Of a stretch of 64,000 nt of DNA, positions 47,005 to 59,474 are shown in pieces (positions within the stretch are counted from its first letter, which is position 1; every line of letters begins with the position of its first letter). Below the pieces are notes generated by a model. It was not told the origin of the DNA. It searched no databases and worked only from the letters and a program-made list of their open reading frames with translations. Both the position numbers and the translations under genes were made by a program. The DNA is from Talaromyces rugulosus (lineage: Eukaryota > Ascomycota > Eurotiomycetes > Eurotiales > Trichocomaceae). The stretch lies in the NCBI RefSeq assembly GCF_013368755.1, contig NC_049564.1, positions 3,046,001 through 3,110,000 on the forward strand. The letters are read 5' to 3'.

Positions 47005-47969
47005 TCAAACCTCGAACCGTCCTCCATCCTATGTCTTATACAGACTTGTATTCTAAGCGATGATGCCATGACGCTTACGACTTACGGCCCCAAGCAATAA
47101 AAACGCGTCAACAGCGATTTTTGAAAATCAACATACATAGTGAGACGATATTATCGTGTCATCTCTTGATTTTGTTGGTGCCATTTTCTTCTGATAACTC
47201 TATCACTTTTGTTTCTTTTCTTTTGTTTCTTTCTGAAAAGGCATTGCATCGCGAACATGTACAACTTTTCTTTTTATCTACTCTGCATGCATATGCAACG
47301 CGACGACAATGGAATGCTGATTGATTTCCTTGGCTGCAAGAGCAGTCACTCTGTTCCCCATGCTGCTCATCAGCGCGTGGTCTGTTTTATACTTTGACTT
47401 TTCTCATTTTCGATGTGATTTTGTTTTTTTCTTGAGTTCATTTCACTTGTGTCTTTTTGAACATTTGTTGGCTGCAAGGTACCCTCTGGACTCGCGGAGC
47501 CTGTTGCACATGCCTGACGCTCCTTTGGTGACTTTTCAGCCTCTTCTTGCCTCATATTGTTGACTGGATAGATATGACTTCTGACTGTATTTGGGTGAAG
47601 GGCAGCTTACCAGCCTGGAGGGCAGAAATGATATGCTTTGGTCAATGTCTCCTGGCAATTTGGTTTGCGGTGGAATTTTTGACTGTTTCCAGGACGTGTT
47701 TAGCCTATTTCGCTTTAGATGAATGTATTCATACTATTATATGACTTTAATTGTGTTAAAGTAGATTACTATGCTAAGGTGTACCTGGGGTGTGCACGGA
47801 CCAGAAACTTCTTGTTGACTTCCGCGGCGGATACTCGAGCTTCACTCACAAAACCCAAGCAAGCCGTATAGTCCGCACAACGCTGGCATCTGCACTTGGC
47901 CATTGACCGTTCCACAATGTGGTAAAGGCTTTTTCACTGTTAGATTTCATCTTGAGAAATGCTGTCACG
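47005..47969. other. Spacer PUF gene / ORC5
   Basis: About 965 bases. The first 700 are T-rich 3' flank of the PUF gene with repeated CTTTTGTTTC-like runs; the last 200 should hold the ORC5 promoter. No gene or RNA recognised. Confidence 0.5.
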
Positions 47970-49727
47970 ATGACCCGTGTCCTTCCTCTCCAGATCAGTC
48001 GCTCCTTGACTCGACGATGGCCGTGCCGCGAATCGCAGATCCAACAGCTTGCTGCCCTGCTCAGTGTAAGTGCTTTCCACTTATTTATTACTTTTCTCAT
48101 CCCAAAATTTATCGTGAGAAGGAGAGAGAAGGAGAAGGAAAAAAAGCTAACGCTGAACAAGCCCCATTCCCCAAGTCCGCCCTCGTTAGTCCTCCATGGA
48201 ATTTCCGCAACATGCAAGTCCACGATTACGCGCGCCGTTTTGGAAGAGCTACAAGTTCCATATACGATTATCCGCTGCGCAGAGTGTATAACTGGGAGAC
48301 ATCTCCTGACGAAAATCCTGTTAGAAACGCTGCGCGCCCTCGGACTGGAGGCTGAATGGGAGCGGTTCGGCAAGGGCAAGTGCGAGCATGTGAGCACGCT
48401 TGTGGTGCTGCTGTCGGATATTCTTTCGTCGTCGGCGGCGAGCAGCAAAACGGGAGAGAATAATGGGACGAATAAGTTTATTTTGGTGTTGGATGGGATT
48501 GATAAACAACGAGAAGCGTCCCAGATGTTGCTTGCTGCGTTGGCAAGGCTGGGAGAAGTGGTAGGATCTGTGATCTGTCCCTCCGTTGTTTTGATATAGG
48601 CTGACGCCAGGTTTTAGATTCCGGCTTTGACTGTCGTGCTTATTTTGAATACCTCGCCTCGTCCGCTCTTTTTGAGTTCGGCGGGCGTGCCGCATATTAC
48701 ATTTCCTCCTTATACTCGCAAAGAAGCCATTACCATCATCACTGCTTCGGAACCACCTGTGGTGGATGGGGTTTCCAAGGATACAGCTTCGAGGATTTAC
48801 CCACAGTTTGTATCGACCGTGTATGACTCCTTGGTTGGTCCCACGGCTGGGACTATTCCATCATTTAGAGTTGTTTGTGAACGACTATGGCCTCGCTTCG
48901 TCCAGCCTGTGTTGACCGAGGCTCCACCAGGAGACAGCGAAGATTGGGATTTTACAAGACTCTTGGTCCGGAATCGAGCCATGTTCAAGGTGCAAGGCGA
49001 GACTATGCTGGTTCATCGCATCGTTCCGGACGAAGCTGGCAGCAACCAAAAACCACTTGCCTTGTTATTGGCGCCAAAACCACCCTCGCTACCATACTTT
49101 CCAACTCTTGTCTTGACATCTGCCTACGTGGCATCTCATACTCCGCCGCGACTGGACACAATTTTCTTCTCCAAGTTCTCCTCGTCTTCTCTATCCGCGA
49201 GAAACAAACGCTCGCATCACAGAAGGCGGCTGAAACTTCTCTCTCAGCCACGGATGGACGACGAAAATGACGACCTATCGACGCCGAAAAAAGGTAAGCG
49301 TGTCAAGACAAAAATCACAAAGACAATGCTCGACTCTGCCTTTGTAAAGTCATCCGCGACAACTTCTGCAGCAGGCAGCGGTGGCGCCGGGAACGCCTTG
49401 ACAGGTCCCTCCACGATCCTCACAGCGCGTCCATTCACGCTTGAGCGCTTAATCGCAATTTACCATTCCATTGACCCGAACCCACCCTCTAATCCTGTTC
49501 GTGCGCCTACCATGGCGGATTCGATCTACGCCGAGCTCGCCACGTTGCGTCGGCTGCGCCTGGTTGTGCCGTCTGGCAGTGCAAATGTCGGCGGCAGCGC
49601 GGCGACAGCGACTTCAGCAGACGCGGGTGAGAAGTGGTGTGTGAATATTTCTGGGGATTGGATCGGCGAGCTCGCCAAGGGGATAGGTGTTGAGGTCGGA
49701 GAGTGGCTTGCTGGAGGGTTGGATTAA
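47970..49727 (+). CDS. ORC5: Origin recognition complex subunit 5
   Basis: Exons 47970-48065, 48162-48560 and 48618-49727 give 534 residues. The start MTRVLPLQISRSLTRRWPC is followed by RESQIQQLAALLS and, after intron 1, by SLVLHGISATCKSTITRAVL, the Walker A region. The glycine before lysine in GxxxxGKS is cysteine here. Walker B is FILVLDGIDKQREA, followed by VVLILNTSPRPLFL (sensor 1) and PHITFPPYTRKEAITII, a box conserved in fungal Orc5. The C-terminal part contains VLTSAYVASHTPPRLDTIFF and the Orc5 winged-helix region FTLERLIAIYHSI. Orc5 is an AAA+-like subunit of the six-protein complex that marks replication origins. The start ATG was chosen over an upstream GTG. Confidence 0.9.
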
Positions 49728-49844
49728 TTGACTCGATTATTTGTCGCAGGCTACTGGTCATCCAATATCTACTACGACTGGCAATTGCAAACAGAGCTGC
49801 TTCAGAACACAACTAGGCCAAATTGATTTTAAAAGTCGTCGACA

Positions 49845-51045
49845 CTAATCTCTTACATGAACAATGACTTTTCCCTTTGCTCTTTTACTTTCCATTACTT
49901 GATATGCCTTTATAATGGTCAGCTTCGGTCCGAAATATGAAAATGTATAGACTTACTTTGGTCACATCTTCGAACTCCCAAATGGAATCAATGACCTGTC
50001 GCAGGCTTCCTTCCTGGGACATTTTCCTCAGCAACTCTAACGATGGCAGATCAGGCTTGGCGCTATAGAATTGAAATTCCCTGGGCACACCACCGAAAAT
50101 GACCGGACAGAATTGATTCCACAGCATCAGATAGCCCAATTGGAAGGCTCCTTTGAGGGATAACTCAGCGTTCATCGCGCCGATGGCAATGAATTTCTTT
50201 CCCGGCGCAAGATAGGACGGTGAATGAGCGAAGAGCTCTTGGATCCCTACATTATCAATGATAGCGTCAAAGGGGCTACCTGCGTGCTCAGACGCCGCGA
50301 GATACGCATGCAACGGTGCATGCTGTCGGTAGTCAATCACCTCGTCTGCACCCAGACTCTTGACCAGCTCGACATTGGCAGCTGAACAGGTCGCCACCAA
50401 CCGCCCCTGAGGCCCGATCACCGATCGAGCCACCTGCACCATCATGACTCCTGCGCCACCGCTGCCGCCGTTGATGAGCACCTTGTCGCCAGGTTTCAGC
50501 CCGGCGCGCTCAACTGCCTGTATAGCAGTACACCCGACTCCTCCCAGCCCAGCCCACTCGGCCAGCGAGAGCTTCGATTGTTCGCCACCGGGCAGCTGAT
50601 ACGGAACCACAAACTGCGCCGACGTAATGGCATATTCCGCCAACGCGCCGGACCCGTCACGCAGCGCTTTGAAAGGGTTTACAGTCCCAATCACGAGTTC
50701 TCCGATCTTGAGATCTTTCCTACTGCTGACATGATTAGTAGTAGTAGTAGTAGTAGTAGACAAGACATTCCCCCCCGCGGCAATTAGACGTCCTGCAAAC
50801 TCAAACTCGGTGATGGCCACACGGTCTCGCTGGCGAAGGAAGAAAGCAAGAGGACGTGGTCGCAGACCTTGGATCCCGCTGGTCACGCCGCCGTTGAAGG
50901 CGACGTAGTGGATCTCGACGAGCACGTCGTCTGGTCCTAGGTCTGCTGGTTGAGGGGTTTTGATATCGGATTCTAGCTGGACGGTTGTAGAAGGGAGGCC
51001 TTTGGTCCGGTAGGTCCAGGCGCGCATGTTGGTAGGGAGAGACAT
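49845..51045 (-). CDS. Zinc-independent medium-chain dehydrogenase / quinone oxidoreductase-like protein
   Basis: Two exons (51045-49957 and 49907-49845) give 383 residues, starting MSLPTNMRAWTYRTKGLPST. The MDR layout is clear: GroES-like N-terminal domain (DDVLVEIHYVAFNGG, TEFEFAGRLIAAGGNV), AEWAGLGGVGCTAIQAVERA, GDKVLINGGSGGAGVMMVQV as the nucleotide-binding loop, and VKSLGADEVIDYR. The cysteine/histidine zinc ligands of alcohol dehydrogenases are absent, so it belongs with NADPH:quinone reductase/RTN4IP1-like proteins. A run of seven threonines (STTTTTTTN) is encoded by a trinucleotide repeat at 50736-50759. The small last exon completes the usual C-terminal KAYQVMESKRAKGKVIVHV strand of the family. 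Substrate unknown. Confidence 0.87.
50736..50759. repeat. TAG/CTA trinucleotide microsatellite in coding sequence
   Basis: Eight tandem TAG units on the plus strand (ACT on the coding strand) encode a polythreonine stretch between the two parts of the GroES-like domain of the oxidoreductase. Confidence 0.9.
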
Positions 51046-51806
51046 TGTACTGCTCAATTATGTTTGAAGAGGGGTGATCCAACTGTCGGATAATGAATGT
51101 GTCTAGTTGTGTTTATCAGTATAGATAATATTAGCATTTGAAGGCGTGGATTGTTACTTACCAATGAATGCGCAGCTGGTTCTCCAGATCAATTGATACA
51201 AGAAAGTATCCTCATCTTTTATACCTCCGCCCTCTTATAAGAAAACCATTGACATGTAGTCAGCCAAGTTATGACGAATCCCAAACTAGCCTATTCCTGC
51301 GTCTTCCGGCCGCAAATTCGTCCGAGAGTATCATTGATCCGATGTCTCCCTTTTTTTTTCCTCTTGCGGTATCAACCTTGACCAAAAAGAGGAAATAGTC
51401 AGGTAGAGCCTCAGAAATAATACTACCAATATAAACACAAAATGTATGGTTTTGCCACTGTTTTACAGGTTTAGGACTAGTGATTGGAAGAGCGGAGGAC
51501 GGATGTTAAGCAAGTTGCGTGGTGGGGACAAGGCCACGCGGGTTGATTGGCTGGGACTGCTGGCGGGCTCGGGGTACGGGGGAATCGGAGAAGTAGGGCT
51601 GAGCTGGTATCAATTGAATGCTGGCTCGATGAATTTATGGTTTTTTGAATATTTGTAAGCTTTTTGCGTGAGTGGTATTATTCTCGTAGTCAAATTCCAA
51701 TGTATATTGGAAAATAGTCGTTATACATAATGTCCTTCTGTAGGCAAACTCCGTATTACATGCATGCCATTCATTTCTTTACAGCATCAAAGTGACTCGA
51801 CTCCTC
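51046..51806. other. Spacer oxidoreductase / DCAF4-like gene
   Basis: About 760 bases. The left part holds the promoter of the minus-strand oxidoreductase; the right end is the 3' flank of the DCAF4-like gene. No coding signal. Confidence 0.5.
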
Positions 51807-53738
51807 TCACCACGCCAATTCTGCAACAACTGTCCCCTTGGACACCAACAGCCGCGGATACTGCCCTAATCGCGACATGCCCTGAGAGTTCTCAAACATT
51901 ATCCTGTTTGTGGCAGCTATATTCCGTTCCATTGACCGTCCGGTTGGGATATTTGAGCCGTCGGCAAGGGAGTGGAACCGAATTCTTTCACCATCATTGA
52001 CTACATTTTTCACGTGTGTTAGCAGGGCACACAAGCCAGAAAGAAAAGGAAACACCTACTGCTAGCAACCAAACCGAGTCCACAGTTCACATCGATCTGG
52101 TGCCGGAATTCGTTCTCGTAATCTTCGAAGGTGAGGCAAGAGTTGCTCAGAATTCCACGTTTACTTGGAAATCGAATATCGTACATTTGCATCTAGAAAT
52201 GGAACATGGAAAACAGTCAGTCACTTTTCTTTTCTGGGAAAATGTCCAGTTTCTTACCGAACGATAGCCTGCTACAACTAGCCGGTTCTCGTCAACCCTC
52301 TTAACTTGCCCAACTGACCGGGGATGCTGTATTCGAGTAGCAAACCCACTACTGCGCACATCGTAAAGTCCGACTAGCGAATTTCTGAATCCCGTGGCGA
52401 TAACTGTCGGGGATAGCCAATCCAAAGCTAACAAGTCAACGTCTTTGCTAGCCTTTCGGGACCGTTTAGGTAGATTGATATTGGCCCTGGTAAGGGCCAT
52501 ATCTCCCTGACGAAACGTGTACAACCCCTCAGAGGTTCCTACTGCGAAGAAGGGGTCGTTGCCAGAGTCTGGCCTCGCTGCTGAACACCACATAGTGGAA
52601 TCATGCCCCGTTAATTCCAAAGGAAGTTCTGGAGAAGAAAATATCAGCTGGTTTTTTTTGTTTCTTTTTTTTTTCATCTTCAATGGCAATCAATTAGCTT
52701 GCTGACTTACGACTTGCTCGAATTGGGGTTCCATCCGTTGGCACATTCGCCACAGAGCCGACGAGGAACATGGAATCTCCTTCAATGCCACTATCCATTG
52801 TAGCCCTAAACGTGAAAGGGAGTATTAGAACCTAAAATTCAAGAGATAGATCATGAATACTCACAAAAAGGCACCGGAATCACATAGGGAAAGAGACGAC
52901 AACTGTTTTTCCATTAGCAAATATTCAATCCTCGTTGAAAACTGGACGACAAACGCGATGCATAGAAACAAACTTGTCAGTACCACTAGGGATACTGGAA
53001 ACTTTTCCTTCCTCCTTCCCTTCCTCCTGCGCAAACGGAGGGCATACTCTAGAATAATAAGTCAGTCAGCATGCAGAAAGAATGAACAATGACCATCACA
53101 TACATTAAATCGCAGGAGAACCTACTGTTGTTTAACCCTTCCCTAATAGTCAGCAAAAGGCAAAAGCAACACTTGCCAAGGGGACAAACAACAAACTAAC
53201 CAACAATCAGAGCCCCGGATTCATCGTGCCGAGCAAAGTCGGCGACCGTCGCATCCAGTGTCAGGCTGTCCAAATCATAGCCACGACGTAGTTGGAGCTG
53301 ACTGGTAAATGCTTCTCCCTGGCGGGACTGTTTCACAAACCCACGAACAGGATCACTCTCGATTTCTGCAGTAATTCTACTGATTGGGTTGGTCAGATGG
53401 CGTGACTTTCGCACTCGTTGTAGCCGAATCTGCCTTTCAACACCTTCTCGATGTTTTTGCACCTGGATGAAAACAAGGTGTATCAGAAACAGGCCAACAG
53501 AGTCCCCAGCTTTCGGTTCTTTAAAATACCTCGGAATCATATTTTCGCTTCTTGACGGCCTGAGCAGAGTACTGGGATCCTGTTGGAGCTACATGGTTGG
53601 CCTGAATCCGAAAGTACTTTTTTTTCTCAGGATCTATAATGAAGTTAGCCAATTTAATGGTTGATTTCTCTAGGAGAATTGAAAGATTGTGTTCGTAAAC
53701 TCACCCCAGCAGAATCCAGGTATCTCTCGACCGTTCAT
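51807..53738 (-). CDS. DCAF4-like WD40 protein (CUL4-DDB1 adaptor candidate)
   Basis: A multi-exon minus-strand gene. Exons 1-2 read MNGREIPGFCW/DPEKKKYFRIQANHVAP, the signature N-terminus of DCAF4/WDR21 (LPGFYYDPEKNRYFRL in animals), then VQKHREGVERQIRLQRVRKS. The exon ending DESGALIVG is followed by weakly resolved small exons at about 52870-53140. Later exons are secure: MDSGIEGDSMFLVGSVANVP, LTGHDSTMWCSAARPDSG, FFAVGTSEGLYTF, LALDWLSPTVIATGFRNSLV, VDENRLVVAGYRS and the end QYPRLLVSKGTVVAELAW. They form degenerate WD40 blades. DCAF4 proteins are substrate receptors of CUL4-DDB1 ubiquitin ligases; the fungal role is unknown. The junction at about 52640-52710 runs through two A homopolymers, and the simplest GTAAGT donor leaves the frame off by one or two bases. 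Confidence 0.72.
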
Positions 53739-54424
53739 GTTGTTGGTGTTGCCTGAGTTTTCTTACACCGTACCGTCCGCGGGTATTGACAAAAAAAACA
53801 TGCGAAACTCAGCCTTGAGGCCAGCGAGAAACACACATCACGTGCATGTAGAATTGTAGGTAGGAAAATATTAAAATGGTTTGTTTGCAATCAAAGGAAA
53901 ATTGTCAAATGGGTTGAGGATTAATCTCTTATCTTATCGACGGCGAATAACATGACGTCGCTAGGCTGATGACATAAGATCCGTCTCTACTCATCAAACT
54001 GTACACTGGTCCAATGTTCCTTCTACTCAATCCAATGATATATCTAACATTTCCCGCAATTTGACGCAAGATTAAGGAGCTTCATAGGTACATGTTTTCA
54101 ACGCACTGGGATTATTGTGATGATTACATACAGAAAGAGGACCGTTGTACGGCTAGGGGATCAAACAGATGAGGGGAAAAATGAGACAGATGGGACAGAT
54201 AGAATGGAAGCTGCAAGATGAGAGATGCACGAAGCATCGAGCGTGTCTCGCTAGGTAACAACGAGTGGTTGTATGCTTCTTTGATATACAATGCAAGCCA
54301 TGCGCTGCAGTAGTCTTGGGAAACAAAGGGGGGTCAATATAATCATAAGTGACAAAGAGAATGGACAGGAAATGAACGCAAATCAGAAATATATATATAT
54401 ACAACAGACTTCTTTTTCCAGACT
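53739..54424. other. Spacer DCAF4-like gene / EDE1
   Basis: About 690 bases. The left 200 bases are the DCAF4-like promoter; the rest is largely EDE1 3' flank. No gene or RNA recognised. Confidence 0.5.
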
Positions 54425-57400
54425 TTAAGTTCTGGAGCTTAGATAGTCGGCAGCCTAGAGATAAAGGCGTCAGCAAAAGTTACTCTTATATTGTAATAAG
54501 ATAGCAATTACCTTGTCAATATTGTAATCGAACTTCTCCAGAGCAGCCAGCGACTCGTCGCGAGGGAAGCCCATACCAGTTAGTCGCTTCAAGATCAAAT
54601 CGTCTTCACCTGTTTCGGAAGCAAGTGCCCATCCAGGCGAGCGCTTATTCCCTCCACCAGCAGCTTGAGAATCGGACGCATGGAAACCATTGCTGCCACC
54701 TTCAGGTGCCTTTTGAGAAGGAGTGAAGATAGCATCCCAATCATGGTCAGTTGTCGGAGGTTTCTCGCTTCCAAGTTCCGAATTCTTAGATGCATCAACA
54801 TTGTTGTCGAAATTGAAGAAATCAGCAGCCGCAGTGTTAGCTTGGCCGGGCTGGGCTGAGGGAGTTGAAACCGGCTTGGCGGACTGCGAGGGAGACTCAA
54901 ACGAAAAATCAAAATCGTTGGCTGGCTTCTTAGAGTCAGGACCGGCATCTTCCTCGTCGTCTGAATCATCATCTTCTTCTTCTTTCGCAGGTGCTAGGTC
55001 AAGACCGGCAAAGGCCGCATCGAAATCAGGAGCACCAGACTTCTTTTGGGCCTCACCAGCAACAATAGGAGCCCCGCTAGACGACTCAACAGTATGAGGA
55101 GCATCTGGTGCTAGAGTTGGGTCAGCTCGGTTGGGTAGCAAGCCATCAAATGTACGAGGGAAGTGGCCGGGTTCCTTGTTCGCACTGGATCCGTCATAGC
55201 TGGGAGGTGATTGCTGAGCATCCGAAGCCGGTGGCTCTGTAGAAGCCGCATTAGCGCCGGGAACTGGAAACGCTTGTAGCTGTGTTGCATCGATGGACTC
55301 GTTCTTTGCGTGGTCCTCCTTTGGTGGAGGAGAAACTGGAGTGAAGTTATCATCAAACCCCATTGGTGCCTCGCTGTCGGTGCTGTCATCATCGTCGTCG
55401 TCGTCTGCTTCAAATTCCTTGATAGGGGGGAACTCTCCAAAAGCATTAGGGGCCTCGCCACCACGCGGTTTCATCCCAGCGAATGCTTCATCGAAATCAT
55501 TGGCTTTTTGGGATTGGGATCGTTCACGGGCAACACTACCAAAAAGCTCATCAAAACTTTCCTCTTTCGCCTGACTTGGAGATGGTTCGGCTGTGTCGTT
55601 GGTTTTCTCAGGAGATGGACCACCCGTCAGCTGAGTAGAAATTTGCGTGGGAGCACTAGGAGAAGTCGCCTCTTCAGGTGCGGGTTTCTTGGGTACATCA
55701 TCGAAAGGAGAAACCGCAGAAGATGTCTCATTTCCCAAGTTAGACGGCTCCCGTGCCACGCTTGCCGACTCCTGAGGTGCAGGGGTCCCAGCCTCGGAGG
55801 TATCGAACCCGCCAAAACGGCTGACAGGAGGAGATACGGCTGTAGAAGACGTCACAGATCGCGCGTGGTTTTCATTGCTTGTTTGAAAGTAGCTAGGAGT
55901 TATCTGGCGCGAGTCGGATGCTGGAGGTGGCTCAAAAGGCGGTGGAGAAACAGATGGTGTCGGTGCACCAGAAGTGAAGGGGCTCTTCGAGGCTTCCCTA
56001 GCATTTTGCGAGAATGGCGGAGCGGCACCGAATGAGGTTTGAGGTGGCGGTGTAGACGTTGATGCGGTGGCAGATGCCGGGCCAAAGAGATTGTCAAATG
56101 CAGCCTGTGGGTTAGACCCAGGAGAAACCACGGCTTCAGGTGAAGTTTCTGTGGTGGTGCGTCGGAAAAAAGGGTTGGTTTGGTGACTGGCAGTAGACAA
56201 GCTAGGGCTGACAATAGCAGCAGAGCCAGAAGCAGACTTAGTAGACTCCTCCAGTTCTTGGTTTTCTTTTGCTAACGAATCGATCTCGCTTTGGGCTTTG
56301 TCTCGTTCTCCCTCAACAGTTGCCAACTGTTTTTTGTTAATAGCCACGAGACCCTTTTGCTGACGTGCGTCGGAGCGGGCTTTCTCCAAAGCGGGCTTGA
56401 GCTGGCTGACAGCCGCGTTGGCCTGACGTATCTTCTCCTTCAGCGAAACATTCTCATTTTGATCAGCAGCAAGCGCAGCAGAAACTTGGTTGTACTGGTT
56501 CTGCAAATCTTGACGACTGCCTTCAATCAGAGCATGATCCTGCTGGAGTTTCTTGGTCTCTGCGCGGGATGCGTTCAAGCGGTCCTCTAGTGCCTTGAAG
56601 TCCTTCGCCTCTTTTTCATACATAGCTCTAGCCTGGGCCAACCGTGTCTCAAAGTCACGTTTTTGCTGCGATGATTGCGTAAATTCCTGTTCCGTAGAAA
56701 CACGCCGTGTCTGCACGTTTTGCATTTCCTTGGACAAGGAGCCAATCTGGTTGGACAGGTTCGCCAGTTCTGTAGTTTCTTGAGTAAGTTTATTGGATTC
56801 CTCCGGGTCATTGTCACCCAAAAGATCGTCAGAACTAGGGGAAGGAGACTTTGCTGTAGCTCCTGCTCCGGTAACCTGTGGGTTGAGGCTTTGCCCAAAC
56901 AGTGAGGACGGAACAAACGGTTTGAATGTTGTGGCTGACGACGCCTGGTGTGAGGTCCGTGAAGATGGGGATCCAGGAGACTGGAAAGGCGCATTTGAAC
57001 CTCCAGTTGTCTGCGGAATCGCAGGAGCGGTAGGAGCTGCGGGTGCATCAAACGTATCAAGTCCGAAAAGATCTTCAGCTGCAGATCGTGGCAATGGCGG
57101 TGGTGCCGGAGCCACCGGAGCAACAGCAGGCGGTGCCTCTTGACGGCGCATACTAGGCGGGATCAATGCCGGTGGAAGCGTGGTGGGCAGTGGCTCTTTC
57201 CTGCTTCTTTGCTGGCGCACCAAGTACATAGCAACTGCGAATTCGTCCCTAGTAAGCTGTCCATCTGCATCTATATCTGCGAGATCCCATATCTGAGCAA
57301 GTACATCCTCTCCTAGCTGAGCATTGGTGAAAAAGGTAACAGCTTGGTCGCCATTGATAATGCCAGCCTTCGCAGTATCTACAGTGGCAAAGATGTTGTC

Positions 57401-58619
57401 GAACTGGGCTTTCTCTTGTGGGTTAATCAGCCAGTCAGCGCCTGTGGAATGCGCAGAGAGGGGCGAGGCAAATTGTTGCCGGTTCAACGGGCTTTGCGTC
57501 CGCTGGGATCCGGAAAACTGTGTTGGAATAGCGGGCACAGGTGGTACGTCCGAACCAACGCGAGGTCCTGTTGGGGTACGAGCGAGACCTCGTTTTGATG
57601 CTGCTTCGTATAGTCCGGCGGGGAGCGATGATGGGATGCCTCGCATAACGCCAGTTTTGTACGATGTCAACATGTGCATGGCAATAATAAACTCCGTGGC
57701 GTCCAATTGACCACGCTGAGTTATGTCTGCGAGGTTCCAAATCCGTCCCAAGATATCATTGGGTAGCCGGGCACGCTCAAAAATCTGCTTCGCAGTTTCA
57801 CCTGCAAACAGCATGCGTTAATCGAGACATTCACCACAGCAGGGCCAGAGTACGTGAGTTCGAATGGCAAGGAAAGTCCGACATACCTGATATAAAACCG
57901 TTTGGCGTGTCTGATTTTTCAAAGAGAGAGTTGAATTTGTTCACATCTTCCGGGCTCAATGGTGGTACTCTGACCGGGCCACCCGAGGCAGCTGGCGGAG
58001 GGCTTGCCGTGGCCGGGCGAGACGGAGTTGAAATAGAGATTCCATCAAATCGAGGTAAAGGACCAGCTACACCATATTATACCGAATTAGCTTCAGTCGA
58101 CATATAACAGCTCGTGGCCACTTACGTTGCAAAGCCAACTCTTCTGTAGGAGAACGACCAGCCTGTGCGTGTCCAATCAATCGCAAAACTATAGAAAATC
58201 CGGCTGGCGTTAAAAGTCCACGGTTCTCTTTGTCGGCGATTTGCCATATCTGTCAAGCAAAAGTCAGCCCAAACCGTAGTCACGACGCAGTCACGGCGCA
58301 ATAGGAACGAGTCATAATATATACCAGGCCGAGAGTATCCGGAGGAAGCTTAGTCTTTTCAAAGAATGGCACTGCATGTTCGCCGGTAATGACACCGATA
58401 TTCGTAGTGTCTGCTGCTTGAAAAAGCTGGAAGAATGCCCGCTTCTCCTCCTGAGTGAGGTTGAGATTCGGATGGTCTGCCTCTTGAATTAGTTTCGTCG
58501 CCCAAAACATGAATTTTAAAACCGGGCTGCCAAATCAACCAGTATCGAGTAATCTCGGTCTCAAGGTTATGCAGTGCGATTGAGGATGGCAATGAATAAG
58601 ACTCACTTGGTTCCGCCAT
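54425..58619 (-). CDS. EDE1: EH-domain endocytic scaffold EDE1 (Eps15-like), UBA at C-terminus
   Basis: Six exons encode about 1,270 residues. Exon 1 is 13 nt (ATG 58617-58619, MAEP). EH1: LNLTQEEKRAFFQLFQAADT, FEKTKLPPDTLGLIWQIADK. EH2: FNSLFEKSDTPNGFISGETA, LPNDILGRIWNLADITQRG. EH3: QFDNIFATVDTAKAGIINGD, LGEDVLAQIWDLADIDADG, where the EF-hand calcium loop DIDADGQLTRDE is intact. A Pro/Ser-rich linker, a long coiled coil (LANLSNQIGSLSKEMQNVQ to ENQELEES), and a disordered region with many DF/FDE and acidic stretches follow. The UBA domain is KRLTGMGFPRDESLAALEKF, completed by a short last exon ending AADYLSSRT. Ede1 is an early-arriving scaffold of clathrin-coated pits that binds NPF-motif adaptors and ubiquitin at the plasma membrane. 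Confidence 0.93.
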
Positions 58620-59474
58620 CTCCCTGCTGCCTGCGAGACAACTGCGCCGCGTTTGTTCCAGAACACAAACAACCCAAAAGACTGGAGCTGAACTATGTTG
58701 CAATAACTATACCCGTGGCGCCTTCGAATAGGGGTTCGAAGTGATTGATATCATACGTTTGGTTTTCGAAAAGGTTGCGAGGATGCCGTGATTCCGGTGA
58801 GTTGCTGCGATATCGTATTGCCAGCGAGACCTCCGAGAGAGCAAGCTTTTTAACATTCACAAGTGGCCGGGAGCATAGAAACAGCTCTAGCGGAGATTTT
58901 ATGAGATGTAGGCGCTAATCCAAGAAATGTTCGAACTGGCTTATAGGAATTGAAGACGAGCAATCAAGCTCCGATCAATGCGACGAGCAAGAAGGGAGGA
59001 GGTTGGCCGGCGGCTTGAGTTACGTTACGGGAGCGGGATAGTAATTACCCAAGTAGCCAATACGAACGGCGCACGTGATTCTGCCGTTGATGGACCGATT
59101 GTTACCGTTCTGGTGGTACGAGCTTTACCAGTGACATTTTTGATGTTTATACAAATAGAAAGCATGGCTTGGCCTCTCCTCTATTGATCTCTATTTCTAA
59201 AAACTACTCTTCAAGTAAGGTTCAAAAAAGGAAATTTTTTGTCTTGATTAAACGAAATATGGATCGGGCAATCTGAAAGGAGGCGATGAAACAGAAAATA
59301 GTCACGTCAGGTCGTTCTTCTAAACAACCAGGTGCATTGCACGTGTTCAAGGGCGGTTGTCAATATCGGTAGAAAGCCCTGAACCGTCAAAAAATATAAG
59401 ATAATGGATTGGGTATATAACGAAGCATTACACAACCCGCTTGAAAGAATCCCATCTGTACGAGAGATCGATAT
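58620..59474. other. Spacer EDE1 / alpha-tubulin
   Basis: About 855 bases. It has the EDE1 promoter at the left and the tubulin 3' flank at the right. CACGTG occurs at about 59073 and again at about 59340. No coding region is supported. Confidence 0.5.

Noticed and set aside
55310..56035. 241-codon plus-strand open frame opposite EDE1
   Set aside because: It is antisense to clearly conserved EDE1 exon sequence, with Arg/Cys-rich composition typical of a shadow frame.
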